NCBI RefSeq assembly: GCF_036884255.1
Contig: NZ_CP145605.1
Coordinates: 3,162,001-3,226,000 of the forward strand
DNA from: Paenibacillus tundrae
GTDB lineage: Bacteria; Bacillota; Bacilli; Paenibacillales; Paenibacillaceae
DNA length: 64,000 bases
Direction of reading: 5' to 3'
Positions 44,365-54,968 of this stretch are shown in pieces (the stretch's first letter is position 1; every line of letters starts with the position of its first letter). Made by a program: the position numbers and the translations under genes. Below the pieces are notes generated by a model that was not told the DNA's origin, did no database searches, and worked only from the letters and a program-made list of their open reading frames with translations.

Positions 44365-44631
44365 GTGAATATTGAAGTAATTCGCGCTGAAATGCGCCGT
44401 GAAGATGAGAAATTGTATGTGGGAAATACGGTTTTTAAGGCTGAAGGAACCCAGTCACAGTATGAGATTACTTTTATGAGCAAAAACGGTAAGGATTGGG
44501 ATTACAGTCTTCATTTCACCGAGCTGTCCGGGGACGAAGAGGAATTGCTTCGGATGGACGAGCTGCTAGAGAATGATGATGATCTCTACAATCAGTTGCT
44601 TGATGCTGCACTGGATGCTTATCCTGCCTAA
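44365..44631 (+). CDS. small acidic hypothetical protein
   Basis: An 88-residue, strongly acidic cytoplasmic protein ending in a DEELLRMDELLENDDDLYNQLLDAALD-type helix. The GTG at 44365 has AAAGGAGAG upstream; the longer frame from 44320 starts before that site. No family is recognised. It is followed by its own terminator. It is similar in size to small uncharacterised proteins found widely in Paenibacillus. Confidence 0.6.
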   Translation: MNIEVIRAEMRREDEKLYVGNTVFKAEGTQSQYEITFMSKNGKDWDYSLHFTELSGDEEELLRMDELLENDDDLYNQLLDAALDAYPA

Positions 44632-44693
44632 ATGCAATAACTTATGTGATTACATGTTTTGGTTCTATTATGGAATCGCACTGACTATACTAG

Positions 44694-44738
44694 ACGGTGT
44701 ATGCCTGTTTAAGGGTGTACACCGTTTTATTTTTTTTT
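44694..44738 (+). terminator. rho-independent terminator
   Basis: ACGGTGTA pairs with TACACCGT, then TTTATTTTTTTTT. Confidence 0.85.
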
Positions 44739-44829
44739 GATAATGGAATAGATATGCCAGAAAAGGGAAGTCTACGACAGAAGAATCGAGTATAGAGGGA
44801 CAATCCGCCTGAATGGGAGGTAACCGTGA

Positions 44830-45639
44830 ATGGCATCTGACAATCTGATTACATCAGGAATGACGGGGCTTGAAGAAGTCGCACACGATATCCTCAGCAT
44901 GCGAACACTCTTTGTGAATGTGATATTCATCGGTGAACCAGGAAGCAGAAAATGGGTGCTTGTGGACACGGGAATGGCGAAGTTCACTGATCATATTGTT
45001 GAAGTAGCAGCAGAGCGATTCACCGGACCGCCATCTGCCATCATTTTGACCCACGGGCATTTCGATCACGTAGGTACCGTCATTGAGCTTGAGCAGTTTT
45101 GGGGCGTACCCGTGTATGCACATCCGCTGGAAATTCCCTATTTGACGGGTCTGAAAGACTATCCGCCTGCTGATCCTACTGTTGGTGGTGGGATTATGTC
45201 TCGATTGTCCTTTGCTTACCCGAATGAAGCGATTAATCTGGATGATCGGATTTTCAGTTTGCCGGATGATCATTCTGTTCCAGGAGCTCCCGGATGGAAA
45301 TGGGTGCATACGCCAGGACACACACCAGGGCACATCTCACTGTTCCGGGATCAGGATCGTATCCTTATTGCTGGAGATGCCATTGTCTCTGTGAAACAAG
45401 AATCGCTCTGGAGTGTCCTGCTTCAGGACAAACAGTTGCATGGACCACCGGCATACTTTACGACCGATTGGCAGGCAGCTCATCGATCCGTCCAACAGCT
45501 TCGACAGCTCGAACCGAACATTGTCGTTACAGGTCATGGGCATTGTCTTACCGGCGAGATGCTAAGTGAATCACTGCGTAAGCTGGATCTTGATTTTGAA
45601 GAAACGACAGTACCGGATCATGGGAAATATGTAGATTAA
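44830..45639 (+). CDS. metallo-beta-lactamase fold hydrolase
   Basis: A 269-residue MBL-fold metallohydrolase. The zinc motif THGHFDHVG gives His75, His77, Asp79 and His80; further ligands are in VHTPGHTPGHIS and ILIAGDAIVS, and the last His in VVTGHGHCLTG. No signal peptide. Family members include glyoxalase II, lactonases and many uncharacterised hydrolases. GGGAGG precedes the ATG. The substrate is unknown. Confidence 0.88.
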   Translation: MASDNLITSGMTGLEEVAHDILSMRTLFVNVIFIGEPGSRKWVLVDTGMAKFTDHIVEVAAERFTGPPSAIILTHGHFDHVGTVIELEQFWGVPVYAHPLEIPYLTGLKDYPPADPTVGGGIMSRLSFAYPNEAINLDDRIFSLPDDHSVPGAPGWKWVHTPGHTPGHISLFRDQDRILIAGDAIVSVKQESLWSVLLQDKQLHGPPAYFTTDWQAAHRSVQQLRQLEPNIVVTGHGHCLTGEMLSESLRKLDLDFEETTVPDHGKYVD

Positions 45640-45678
45640 ACTCCACAGACAACAAGGATAATAAAATTATAAACGAGT

Positions 45679-45711
45679 AAGACAGCGGCACTGGATGCTT
45701 GCTGTCTTTTT
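45679..45711 (+). terminator. rho-independent terminator
   Basis: AAGACAGC pairs with GCTGTCTT followed by TTTC. Confidence 0.8.
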
Positions 45712-45834
45712 CTATGTTATGGTTCGTTAATTGATGGATGTGTTCTATATCATAGATTGGTATTTTGTGCCCAGTCATGATATATTCGAGCCGTATAGTA
45801 TAAACCTTAGTATGCACAGGAGGTACATATAACA

Positions 45835-46845
45835 ATGACACATCAGAATCAAGCGGTTGAAGAACAATTTGGCGGTATCCCCGCTGTCTGGCTTCGCTTT
45901 AATCAATTTGAAGCGGCAGTTATCCCAAGCGTAGGTGGGAACCTTGTAGCTTATCGGGATACAGAGCAGGGGCATCGCTATTTGCGGGAGCCAGATCTGA
46001 ACAATATGGATGAATTCCGAGCAGCACCTGCGGTGTACGGTATTCCGATTCTATCTCCGCCCAATCGGTATGAGGATGGACGTTTTCCTTGGGACGGTGA
46101 AATCTATCAACTTCCGGTAAATGAACCAGCAACAGGCAATCATCTACATGGTTTTCTACATGATGTGGAATGGAACGTAGAGGGATATGGCGTTAACGAG
46201 CTAGAGAGCTATGTTCTGTTGAGTCAGGAAGTGAAAGAGGGACATCCTTTCCATAAGTATCTGCCGTTTACGTTTACGGTGACACTTCGCTACTCATTGA
46301 GTCAAGAGGGACTGCAACAACAATTAAAAGTAAGAAATAACGGAACGAAGCGGATGCCTAATTTGTTTGCTTTCCATACAGCGATTAGTGTACCTTTTGA
46401 TGCAGCGAGTCAACGCTCGGATTATACAGCTAAAATTACGATTGGACAGCGACGTGAGTTGAATGAACGCTCTTTGCCTACAGGTGAATTTCAACCGCTT
46501 ACACCGGATGAAGAGAAATTGAAGGCAGAAGGTGTGAATCCGTTTTTTGCTGCGATGGACAACCACTACACGGCTGTACCGCAAAATGGACGTAACTATA
46601 TGGAACTGACGGATCATCGTACGGGTCATAAGCTGGTTTATGATGTAGGCACGTCCTACAAACACTGGATGATCTGGAACAACAATATGGAGGATAACTT
46701 CTTCTGCCCCGAACCACAGATGAACCTTGTGAATGCACCGAACGTGAAAGGGGCTTCTGCAGAAGAGATCGGACTCATTGGTCTTGAAACCGGAGAGATC
46801 TTCGAGCAGACAAGTCGCTTATATCCAATCCCTGCTCAAAAATAA
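45835..46845 (+). CDS. aldose 1-epimerase family protein
   Basis: A 336-residue galactose-mutarotase-like protein. The beta-sandwich family motifs include GIPILSPPNRYEDGRF near residue 63, the substrate-binding His block NHLHGFLHDVEW, and a C-terminal catalytic-Glu region near IGLETGE. It would interconvert alpha and beta anomers of an aldose. AGGAGGT precedes the ATG. It is not next to sugar-transport genes, so its substrate is open. Confidence 0.85.
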   Translation: MTHQNQAVEEQFGGIPAVWLRFNQFEAAVIPSVGGNLVAYRDTEQGHRYLREPDLNNMDEFRAAPAVYGIPILSPPNRYEDGRFPWDGEIYQLPVNEPATGNHLHGFLHDVEWNVEGYGVNELESYVLLSQEVKEGHPFHKYLPFTFTVTLRYSLSQEGLQQQLKVRNNGTKRMPNLFAFHTAISVPFDAASQRSDYTAKITIGQRRELNERSLPTGEFQPLTPDEEKLKAEGVNPFFAAMDNHYTAVPQNGRNYMELTDHRTGHKLVYDVGTSYKHWMIWNNNMEDNFFCPEPQMNLVNAPNVKGASAEEIGLIGLETGEIFEQTSRLYPIPAQK

Positions 46846-46979
46846 TGCCACGCCCGTTTTGCGGTACGCTTACAATTTTGTCGAAAAGGTGAAAATCTAC
46901 TCGCAAATCATGTATACTATGACAAGATACACCCACTTTTGAGAAAACCCAGACCATTTTTTTGGAGGAGGAAAAGCAA

Positions 46980-48368
46980 GTGGAATACCGCATTGAAAGA
47001 GATACACTTGGAGAAATGAAAGTACCTGCTGACAGATTATGGGGAGCTCAAACCCAACGTAGTAAAGAGAATTTTCCGATCGGGCGCGAACATATGCCCA
47101 TGGAAATCATCCGCTCTCTCGCTATTTTGAAGAAAAGCGCTGCGGCGAGTAACCATAAATTAGGTAAGTTGTCTGCTGCCAAATCCGATGCGATCGCATA
47201 CGCTGCCGATGAGATCATCGCTGGACGAATTGACGATCATTTTCCGCTTGTGGTATGGCAGACGGGTAGTGGTACACAATCCAACATGAATGTGAACGAA
47301 GTTATCGCCAATCTCGGTAACCAATTGTTAGAGCAAAAGGGGAAGGAAGAACGTCTTCATCCGAATGACGATGTCAACATGTCCCAGAGCTCGAATGATA
47401 CGTTCCCAACAGCACTGCATGTCGCAGGTGTACTTGCTGTTGAAGATCAGCTTTTGCCAGCGATCGCTGTACTGAAGAAAACATTGGCGGATAAATCTGA
47501 AGCGTTCAAAGATATCATTAAAATTGGACGTACTCACCTTCAGGATGCCACTCCGATTACATTGGGTCAGGAAATTAGCGGATGGGAAGCGATGCTTGCG
47601 AAGAGCGAACGCATGATCCGCGAAAGTGTGCAATACATGAAGGAACTTGCGATTGGTGGTACAGCGGTAGGAACGGGAATTAATGCGCATCCGGACTTTG
47701 GTGATTTCACTGCCAAAGAGATCGGCAAACATACAGGTAAGGATTTTGTATCCGCGCCGAACAAATTCCATGCGCTCACAAGCCATGATGAGGTCGTTTA
47801 CGCACACGGTGCAGTAAAAGCGCTTGCAGCTGATCTCATGAAAATTGCCAACGATGTACGCTGGCTCGCGAGTGGTCCGCGTAGTGGGCTGGGTGAAATT
47901 AGCATTCCTGAGAACGAGCCAGGCAGCTCCATCATGCCGGGTAAGGTTAATCCTACGCAAAGCGAAGCGTTAACGATGGTGGTTACACAAGTCATGGGTA
48001 ATGATGCAGCCATCGGATTCGCTGCAAGCCAAGGTAATTTTGAACTTAATGTATTCAAGCCAGTAATCATCTATAATTTCCTTCAATCGGTGCAATTGCT
48101 TGCAGACTCCATCATTGCCTTTAATGATAAGTGTGCAGTGGGCATTGAACCTAATCTGGGTCAGATTGAACATAATCTGAACAACTCGCTTATGTTGGTT
48201 ACTGCACTCAACCCGCATATCGGTTACGAGAATGCAGCCAAAATTGCGAAGCTTGCGCATAAGGAAGGGCTGTCTCTGAAAGAAGCAGCACTGCAAACGG
48301 GGTTGCTTACCGAAGAGCAATTTAATCAGTATGTAGACCCAGCGAAGATGATCGCGCCAAAAGCTTAA
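46980..48368 (+). CDS. fumC: class II fumarate hydratase
   Basis: A 462-residue fumarase converting fumarate to L-malate in the TCA cycle. Signatures are [15 protein letters not shown] at the N-terminus, [14 protein letters not shown], the [10 protein letters not shown] loop with its catalytic His, and the superfamily motif [11 protein letters not shown]. The GTG at 46980 has GGAGGAGG upstream and matches the family start; an in-frame TTG at 46962 overlaps that site. A TATACT -10-like hexamer is present at about 46914. A terminator follows. Confidence 0.96.
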   Translation: MEYRIERDTLGEMKVPADRLWGAQTQRSKENFPIGREHMPMEIIRSLAILKKSAAASNHKLGKLSAAKSDAIAYAADEIIAGRIDDHFPLVVWQTGSGTQSNMNVNEVIANLGNQLLEQKGKEERLHPNDDVNMSQSSNDTFPTALHVAGVLAVEDQLLPAIAVLKKTLADKSEAFKDIIKIGRTHLQDATPITLGQEISGWEAMLAKSERMIRESVQYMKELAIGGTAVGTGINAHPDFGDFTAKEIGKHTGKDFVSAPNKFHALTSHDEVVYAHGAVKALAADLMKIANDVRWLASGPRSGLGEISIPENEPGSSIMPGKVNPTQSEALTMVVTQVMGNDAAIGFAASQGNFELNVFKPVIIYNFLQSVQLLADSIIAFNDKCAVGIEPNLGQIEHNLNNSLMLVTALNPHIGYENAAKIAKLAHKEGLSLKEAALQTGLLTEEQFNQYVDPAKMIAPKA

Positions 48369-48401
48369 GGAATGAATATATTTTGAATAGAACGATAAGA
48401 A

Positions 48402-48429
48402 GCGGCCTGTGAGAACAGGTCGTTTTTTT
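48402..48429 (+). terminator. rho-independent terminator after fumC
   Basis: CGGCCTGT-GAGA-ACAGGTCG stem followed by TTTTTTT. Confidence 0.92.
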
Positions 48430-48561
48430 CTTGTGAAGAATAATAGATGATAATGCTTGTCAGCAATGTACGCATGCATATAAAATACATATGCAAGTAT
48501 AATAGTACGTGTTCAAAAAGTAGCCTATAGTAATTGATTGGTTTATATCATTGGAGGTTAA

Positions 48562-51330
48562 GTGGTGCTAAAAAGGAGAAGATTCACAATACGCTCCAAA
48601 ATATTAATAGGTTATCTTGTGGTTGTATTGTTATTTGGAGCGGTTCTGCTAGTTCTGACAGCTCTGATTAACACATTACAGAAAGAAAATGACTTTATCA
48701 GCCATCATGACCTGGATGTACACAATTTGACCAACTCTATTGAAAAGGCTGTTCTTGATATGGAGACTGGGCAGCGGGGATTCATGCTTACGGGAAACGA
48801 GACATACTTAGAACCTTACATACAAGGTCTCGCCCAATGGAATTCTCATTATGAAGCACTCTATGAATTAGTGAATGACAACCGGTCGCAACAGCTCAGT
48901 CTTGAGAATATCAAGACACATATTACCCGGTGGATTGAAGTAGCTGGTGAACCTTCTATTGAACTGAAGAGACAGGGAGATCAGGAGCAGGTACTTGCAT
49001 TTTTTCAATCCGATCCTGGTAAAACCGAAATAGATCTATTAAGATCACAGCTCACGAACTTCCGAAACACAGAAATTGCTCTGACCGAAGCGAGGGTTAC
49101 TGACCTGGCAGCCCGCAGCTCAACACTACTGACGGTCATGTACAGCTTGTGGGGAGTAATTGCAATACTGTCCGTTCTAGCGGCAATCGTAATCTCCGGC
49201 AATATTGTCAAAACGTTACGTGATGTCAAACAAACCATTAGTGAGATTTACAAAGGCGGAAACCTCACACAACGTATCCCTGTACGCACCAATGATGAGG
49301 TTGGTGACCTGGGCGATGAGACGAACAAACTGCTGGACACCGTACAAGAGCAGAATCGAACCAAAGATCGTATTACTGAAATTGCTACGCTGATGCAGAA
49401 TCCAACAACATTAGAGGGATTATCGCGGCGGTTTCTGAATGAGCTTGCCATGCTGTTAGATATTCCGTATAGCGTCTTATACTACTGGAAAGATAATCGG
49501 CTGTTGCGTGTTGCTGCATATGCGGCTGATGGCGACAAAGAACGGTCGCTAGGTAAAGTTTCACTGGCACCTGGCGAGGGGCTTGTAGGACAAAGTGCGA
49601 ATGAGCAACGAATGCTGCGCTTAAACGATTTGCCGCAAAATTACATTCGTATCTCGTCTGGGCTCGGACATGCACCTGCAACATCTCTTACGGTTATCCC
49701 TGTCATCTTCGAAGGAAAAACGATTGCTGTCATTGAACTTGCTTCGATGAAGCCACTACAGGATAGTGAGATTGCGCTACTTAATGAACTGATTGATATA
49801 TTTGGTGTATCGCTTCATTCGACTGTAACGCGTATGGAACTGCAGCAGCTGTATGATGAGTCGCAGGTACTAAATGAAGAGTTACAGGCACAGTCTGAGA
49901 AGCTTCAGGTGCAAACGGAAGAAATGTTATCACAGACGGAGGAGCTTCAGATGCAGACCGAAGAGCTGCACATGCTCAATGAACGTTTAGAGGAACAAAA
50001 GGATGTGGCTGAGTCCTCAGCTAGCGAACTGGCTGAAGTCGCCGATCAATTACGCACAAGCTCAGGGTACAAATCCGAGTTTCTGGCCAATATGTCTCAT
50101 GAACTACGCACTCCGCTCAACAGTATGTTAATACTGTCTGAAATTCTGGCAGAGAACAAAAATCAGCACTTAAATAAAGAAGAGCAGAAATACGCTTCAG
50201 TGATTCATGCATCTGGTAAAGACTTGCTTAATCTGATCAATGACATTCTCGATCTATCCAAAGTCGAAGCTGGCGAGATGGAAGTCGATTTCAATGACGT
50301 CTATCTGGACAGTTTGCCAGAGATGATGAATCAATATTTCTTAAAAATAGCTGAGCAAAAGGGAATTGATTTCCGTATCCAGTTGCACAGCAATCTCCCG
50401 GAAACGATTATCTCTGACGAGATGCGTTTGCATCAGATTCTTAGAAACTTACTCTCGAATGCATTCAAGTTTACGAAACAGGGTGAAGTTGCTCTTACCA
50501 TTTCCAGAGTGACTTTACCTAGTGCAACGAAGAAGAGCCAAGAAGACGAGGTTATTGCATTCTCGGTTAGTGATACAGGAATCGGTATTGCAGAACATAA
50601 GCTGTTACAGATCTTTGATGCGTTCAAGCAGGCGGATGGAGATACAGCGCGGAAGTATGGCGGAACAGGTCTCGGACTTTCCATTTCCCAATCACTAGCG
50701 AGTTTGCTGGGAGGTTCCATCTCGGCAACGAGCCGGGAAGGGGAGGGCAGTGTATTTACTTTGTTCCTACCGCTGCATCACGATGAACAAGAAGATGTGT
50801 ATGATTCCAGACTCTTCACGAACGAGGTGGCTTCAACGATACCTCAGCTTCCGGACACTACATCTTCAAGAGTGCCACACACCTCGTCTGACATATCACC
50901 CAATGAGATGTTGTTGACACCTCTAGAAGAGTCACTGCTTCGCGGACGTCAGGTGCTTGTTGTAGACGATGACATTCGCAATGTTTATGCGTTAGCTAAC
51001 GCGCTGGAACGGTATGATATGCGTGTGATCACTGCTCAGAACGGATACGAATGCCTCGAAATGCTAGAAAGTGGTGAGGCCAAGCCGGACATCATTATGA
51101 TGGATATTATGATGCCAGAATTGGACGGCTACGAAACGACACGCCAGATTCGGAACAGATTAAATCTAACCAGTCTACCGATCATCGCGTTAACGGCGAA
51201 GGCAATGAAAGAGGATCGTGATAAATGTCTTGCTGCAGGAGCATCGGATTACATCAGTAAACCGTTAAATATGAAAGAGGTCATTTCTCGAATGAAATTA
51301 TGGCTAAGCCATGAGACGCTCGGAATATAG
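48562..51330 (+). CDS. hybrid sensor histidine kinase, CHASE3-HAMP-GAF-HisKA-HATPase-REC
   Basis: A 922-residue membrane sensor. The first transmembrane helix (about 13-35) is followed by an extracellular CHASE3 domain (40-190), a second transmembrane helix (about 195-215), HAMP (215-270) and GAF (about 280-425). A coiled coil with repeated QTEELQMQTEEL-like heptads links to HisKA with His513 in NMSHELRTPLNS, then HATPase_c with N and G boxes, and a C-terminal receiver with Asp848 in IIMMDIMMPELDGYE. No output domain or adjacent regulator is present, so a phosphorelay partner elsewhere is likely. The start is GTG with TTGGAGG upstream. Confidence 0.93.
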   Translation: MVLKRRRFTIRSKILIGYLVVVLLFGAVLLVLTALINTLQKENDFISHHDLDVHNLTNSIEKAVLDMETGQRGFMLTGNETYLEPYIQGLAQWNSHYEALYELVNDNRSQQLSLENIKTHITRWIEVAGEPSIELKRQGDQEQVLAFFQSDPGKTEIDLLRSQLTNFRNTEIALTEARVTDLAARSSTLLTVMYSLWGVIAILSVLAAIVISGNIVKTLRDVKQTISEIYKGGNLTQRIPVRTNDEVGDLGDETNKLLDTVQEQNRTKDRITEIATLMQNPTTLEGLSRRFLNELAMLLDIPYSVLYYWKDNRLLRVAAYAADGDKERSLGKVSLAPGEGLVGQSANEQRMLRLNDLPQNYIRISSGLGHAPATSLTVIPVIFEGKTIAVIELASMKPLQDSEIALLNELIDIFGVSLHSTVTRMELQQLYDESQVLNEELQAQSEKLQVQTEEMLSQTEELQMQTEELHMLNERLEEQKDVAESSASELAEVADQLRTSSGYKSEFLANMSHELRTPLNSMLILSEILAENKNQHLNKEEQKYASVIHASGKDLLNLINDILDLSKVEAGEMEVDFNDVYLDSLPEMMNQYFLKIAEQKGIDFRIQLHSNLPETIISDEMRLHQILRNLLSNAFKFTKQGEVALTISRVTLPSATKKSQEDEVIAFSVSDTGIGIAEHKLLQIFDAFKQADGDTARKYGGTGLGLSISQSLASLLGGSISATSREGEGSVFTLFLPLHHDEQEDVYDSRLFTNEVASTIPQLPDTTSSRVPHTSSDISPNEMLLTPLEESLLRGRQVLVVDDDIRNVYALANALERYDMRVITAQNGYECLEMLESGEAKPDIIMMDIMMPELDGYETTRQIRNRLNLTSLPIIALTAKAMKEDRDKCLAAGASDYISKPLNMKEVISRMKLWLSHETLGI

Positions 51331-51369
51331 ATTATCCTACAAGGTATCGTAATTCATATTAACATCTCT

Positions 51370-51427
51370 AAACCCATGAACATGGTGTAGCGTATGCTTG
51401 CCATCGAGTCATGGGTTTTATTTTTTT
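51370..51427 (+). terminator. rho-independent terminator after hybrid kinase
   Basis: AAACCCATGA pairs with TCATGGGTTT across a long loop, followed by TATTTTTTT. Confidence 0.85.
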
Positions 51428-51596
51428 AGATGTAAGCTATTTCCAAGATAATGATGTTATAATACTTAACAATCATCGCGGTTATTTATGAAAATATGAT
51501 CTATAGAAAGTAGGAAACTTCATTAAGACGTATAAAACGAGACTTTAAACTCAATTTATTTAACTTTACTTGTCATATATATGGGAGGTCATGTCC

Positions 51597-53204
51597 ATGC
51601 AACTTACGGTGAAAGAAGCTTTGCAGGTATATCCTTTATCTGAGGCGAAATTGGTCGCAGGTGGAGAGGGAACTTCACGGATGATGAAATCTGTCAATGT
51701 CATGGACGCTCCAGATATCGCGGATTGGATTAAATCGGGAGAGCTGTTATTTACGACAGCTTTTATTATGAAAGACAATGACACGGATGCGTTGCATCTG
51801 ATGCGTAGATTGAATGATCGTGGCTGTGCAGGCCTTGGTATTAAGCTTGGTCGTTTCTGGGATTGTATTCCGCAGGGCATTATTGAAGAAGCTGATCGCT
51901 TGCGTCTGCCGCTTCTTGAACTCCCATTTCAATTCACATTTTCAGATCAGATGAATGCCTTGTTCAAAGTAGAGCACGAGCGCACGCATCGCTTGCTGCA
52001 TGAAGTGGTACAGAAGCAAAAGAAGCTAATGCATTTTGCTCTGCAACAGCAACAGCACCGGAACGTATTTGCAGAGCTTGCCACCGTATTAAACTACCCA
52101 ATTGCTGTCATTGGGTCACGAGGACATGTATTGTACGGCAGTGATGGAATAGCAGGCGATGCCATTGCTCAAGGCTGGCCGTGGAAATCTATTATGCATC
52201 GTGTTAAGTGGAACCAAGGTAGCTGTCACCGTGTACCGATCAAGCAAAGCGATGAACAATACGGATTTTTGCTTGTATTTACGGATTCTGCCCTATCACT
52301 GCGAGCGGAGGAAGAGTTGTTCCAACAAGCTGCGGATGTACTCGCTTTTTATATGGATATGACGTATCGGGAACATATTAATCCGACAGTACAAGACGAG
52401 ATGCGTACGTTGCTTACCCAGTACTTGGAACATAAATTGAGTGTTGAGGAATTAACAAAGATGAGTGAGAGCAAGGGTATTCATCTCTTTCAAGGCACAT
52501 ATCAGTGTGTGCTGATTACGCTAGAGCCTTCCGTTTTTGCAGAGGGAAAATTGTTGAAGCAGATTCATCGTGAGCTACAATATAACCCATTAATGCAATT
52601 TACGGCTTCACAGCACTTCCAGATTGAAGATGCCATCCTGTCCATCTATACCTGTCCAACAGGTCGGGACTATGGTGAGGAACTATCTAGTTTTCTGCTT
52701 AGTCGATTCGCCGATGTGCTTAAAGCGCAAGACGTCAAAGGGGAGTCGTCCCCACGCTTCTGGATTTCCAAAATGAAGCATGAGCCGAAGTCGCTCCGTG
52801 AAGCTTACCAGGAGTGTCTGGATACGCGTCAACTGGCGCGTCGATTCGGGATGAAGGATCGAGCCCTTCAATTTGAAATGTTGGAATTCGCCTATGTGTT
52901 TCAATATGTACCGGATAACATTATGGAGACATACTGTAACAAAGTATTAGAACCGTTATTAGCACGAGAAGGGGATCCCAATCAGGTCTTGATGAATACA
53001 CTGGAATCTTTCATTGAAAATGATGGGTTAATCAATGAAGCGGCGAAGCAACTATATGTACACCGTAATACGGTTACCTACCGGATGGAGAAGGTTGGAA
53101 GTTTATTGCAGATGGACTTTAAGAAGACAAATGATCTGCTCAAATTAAAGCTGGTATTCACTTTCCGCAAGTTTATTCGGGATAAGACCACGATTAGATC
53201 TTGA
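51597..53204 (+). CDS. pucR: PucR family transcriptional regulator of purine catabolism
   Basis: A 535-residue cytoplasmic regulator. Residues 1-125 form the N-terminal PucR domain (LTVKEALQVYPLSEAKLVAGG), followed by a GGDEF-related middle and a C-terminal HTH (AAKQLYVHRNTVTYRMEKVG, about 485-515). In B. subtilis PucR activates the puc genes when allantoin, allantoic acid or uric acid is present. The start at 51597 has GGGAGG upstream; an in-frame TTG at 51570 is too early. It sits directly before the puc enzyme genes as a separate transcript, which supports the assignment. Confidence 0.92.
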   Translation: MQLTVKEALQVYPLSEAKLVAGGEGTSRMMKSVNVMDAPDIADWIKSGELLFTTAFIMKDNDTDALHLMRRLNDRGCAGLGIKLGRFWDCIPQGIIEEADRLRLPLLELPFQFTFSDQMNALFKVEHERTHRLLHEVVQKQKKLMHFALQQQQHRNVFAELATVLNYPIAVIGSRGHVLYGSDGIAGDAIAQGWPWKSIMHRVKWNQGSCHRVPIKQSDEQYGFLLVFTDSALSLRAEEELFQQAADVLAFYMDMTYREHINPTVQDEMRTLLTQYLEHKLSVEELTKMSESKGIHLFQGTYQCVLITLEPSVFAEGKLLKQIHRELQYNPLMQFTASQHFQIEDAILSIYTCPTGRDYGEELSSFLLSRFADVLKAQDVKGESSPRFWISKMKHEPKSLREAYQECLDTRQLARRFGMKDRALQFEMLEFAYVFQYVPDNIMETYCNKVLEPLLAREGDPNQVLMNTLESFIENDGLINEAAKQLYVHRNTVTYRMEKVGSLLQMDFKKTNDLLKLKLVFTFRKFIRDKTTIRS

Positions 53205-53261
53205 AGTGAACTGGAATTAAGCTTGTGCAATGTTCCAAAAGGACATTTCTTCACATTATCC

Positions 53262-53294
53262 ACCGTGATCTCATGAGAGATTGCGGTTTCTTTT
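53262..53294 (+). terminator. rho-independent terminator after pucR
   Basis: ACCGTGATCTC pairs with GAGATTGCGGT around ATGA, followed by TTCTTTTG. Confidence 0.8.
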
Positions 53295-53330
53295 GTGTTT
53301 TCCGACTATGAAGGGGGTGTATTCCGTGCA

Positions 53331-53343
53331 TTATAACCAAATT
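53331..53343 (-). promoter_or_regulatory. weak PucR-box-like sequence
   Basis: The minus strand reads AATTTGGTTATAA, sharing the TTGGTTA core with the described B. subtilis PucR box (WWWCNTTGGTTAA) but with mismatches outside it. It lies upstream of the pucL promoter candidate. Confidence 0.3.
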
Positions 53344-53387
53344 ACAAACTTCATGTTATGTTATATGACAAAATTGCGTCAATATCA

Positions 53388-53416
53388 TTGCTGTGTGATA
53401 AGGCGATACGTAAAAT
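53388..53416 (+). promoter_or_regulatory. candidate sigma-A promoter for the pucL operon
   Basis: TTGCTG and TAAAAT are separated by 17 bases, about 35 bases upstream of the pucL ATG. The -35 is poor, as expected for an activator-dependent promoter. Confidence 0.45.
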
Positions 53417-53453
53417 GAAGAACAACAATTCACAGTAGACCGGAGGTTATCAT

Positions 53454-54968
53454 ATGAGCGAATTCATTAAACTCGTTAACAACTGGTCTATCACACAGTT
53501 TGTGCATACGTTTGGCGGTTTGTTTGAGGAATCACCTTGGGTGGCAGAGCTTACTTGGCCAACAAGACCATTCAATTCATTTGAACAGATGATGAAAGTC
53601 ATGACGAGTATGGTTCTGGTTTCGAACGAGGACGCACAGCTAGAACTGTTGCGTAAACACCCTGATCTTGGAGCTAGAATTCATATGAGTAATCATTCGG
53701 TGAATGAACAGTCCGGTGCTGGTCTTGATCATCTAACCGAGGCACAGTACAACGAACTCCGAGAATTAAATCAAGAATATACAAGCCGATTCGGCTTTCC
53801 TTTTATATTGGCAGTGAAGGGTCATACAACAGATTCAATTCTGGAAGCGATCCGGCAACGTAATCATCGTCGTCCAGAAGAAGAGTTCCAAACCGCACTC
53901 CAAGAGGTTTTCAAAATTGCTTCCATCCGCCTGGAGCAATGGATAGATCAGATGGGAGATGAACAGGCCTTGGTAGTTCGAGCTGCAAAGACGCAGCAAC
54001 GAACGATGTATTACGGAAAAGGGGACATCTGGATCTATCGTTCCTATGCGAAGCCGTTAACTGGAATACAGGTAATTCCTGAATCTCCTTTTGCCGGAAG
54101 GAGTAATATTTTGTTCGGTATGAACGTTAAAGTCGCGATACAAGGGGATCATTTATTACCTTTTTTTGCAGGATCGGATCTTTCCGATTCCCTTACGACC
54201 GAAGCTATGAATCAGTTCATTTTAAGGCATGCTTCTGAATACACCGGCGCTACAATGGAGGGGTTTCTCGCGTATGTAAGTGAGCGATTTCTTGTAATCT
54301 ACCCACAGATAACTAAGATTCAGATGACAGGAGATCAGATTCTATTTGAGGAGACTCCGATTCAAACAGAAGGTGGTTATCAAGTAAGCGACCTGGTATT
54401 TCGTTATTCGCAGAATGATCGAGCCACGGCAGCGATTGAAGCACAACATGTTGGTGATCGCGTAGAGCTGAACAATCATTTTAGCGGGATTGCCGATCTT
54501 AGGCTTATCAAGGTTGAAGGTAATAGACTAGCAGATCACAGGAATGCAACATTTACAGCATCGTCAAAAGGAACGAATTGTCCGCTTGCTCTCTATCTAA
54601 GCGTGAACTGGCGTTACGCAGATCCAAGAGACGGGATACATGATGAACGGGGGCGTTACGTTCCTGCGGAGCAAGTGAGAGATATAGCTGCTACTGCATT
54701 CCATGATAGTACATCGACTTCAATTGAGCATCTGCTGTATCAGATTGGACACCGGTTGCTAAGTCGATTTGATCAATTGTGTGAGGTGTCCTTTGAATCC
54801 AATAGCCGAACGTGGGAGAACACTGTGAGCGTAATTCAGGAAAGCGAGAGCTCTCCAAGGGGGGCTGTATACACAGAGCCTAACCCTTCATATGGATTTC
54901 AGGGATTCTCCATGACACGAGACGATCTGGAGAGCCATCCAATCAACTCCAAGGAAGAAGGTGCATGA
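53454..54968 (+). CDS. pucL: bifunctional OHCU decarboxylase / urate oxidase
   Basis: A 504-residue fusion as in B. subtilis PucL. Residues 1-170 are the 2-oxo-4-hydroxy-4-carboxy-5-ureidoimidazoline decarboxylase, with catalytic His69 in RKHPDLG, Glu85 in NEQSGAG and SRFGFPF. Residues about 180-500 are urate oxidase, starting at MYYGKGDIWIYRSY, with TASSKGTNCPLALYLSVNWRY and a tunnel-fold repeat. Together they carry urate to hydroxyisourate and, after PucM acts, OHCU to S-allantoin. CGGAGG precedes the ATG. Its stop overlaps the start of pucM (ATGA), so translation is coupled. Confidence 0.95.
   Translation: MSEFIKLVNNWSITQFVHTFGGLFEESPWVAELTWPTRPFNSFEQMMKVMTSMVLVSNEDAQLELLRKHPDLGARIHMSNHSVNEQSGAGLDHLTEAQYNELRELNQEYTSRFGFPFILAVKGHTTDSILEAIRQRNHRRPEEEFQTALQEVFKIASIRLEQWIDQMGDEQALVVRAAKTQQRTMYYGKGDIWIYRSYAKPLTGIQVIPESPFAGRSNILFGMNVKVAIQGDHLLPFFAGSDLSDSLTTEAMNQFILRHASEYTGATMEGFLAYVSERFLVIYPQITKIQMTGDQILFEETPIQTEGGYQVSDLVFRYSQNDRATAAIEAQHVGDRVELNNHFSGIADLRLIKVEGNRLADHRNATFTASSKGTNCPLALYLSVNWRYADPRDGIHDERGRYVPAEQVRDIAATAFHDSTSTSIEHLLYQIGHRLLSRFDQLCEVSFESNSRTWENTVSVIQESESSPRGAVYTEPNPSYGFQGFSMTRDDLESHPINSKEEGA

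Noticed and set aside
47328..47960. A 210-codon minus-strand open frame inside fumC
   Set aside because: It is antisense to a conserved fumarase gene, has no domain and no ribosome binding site.
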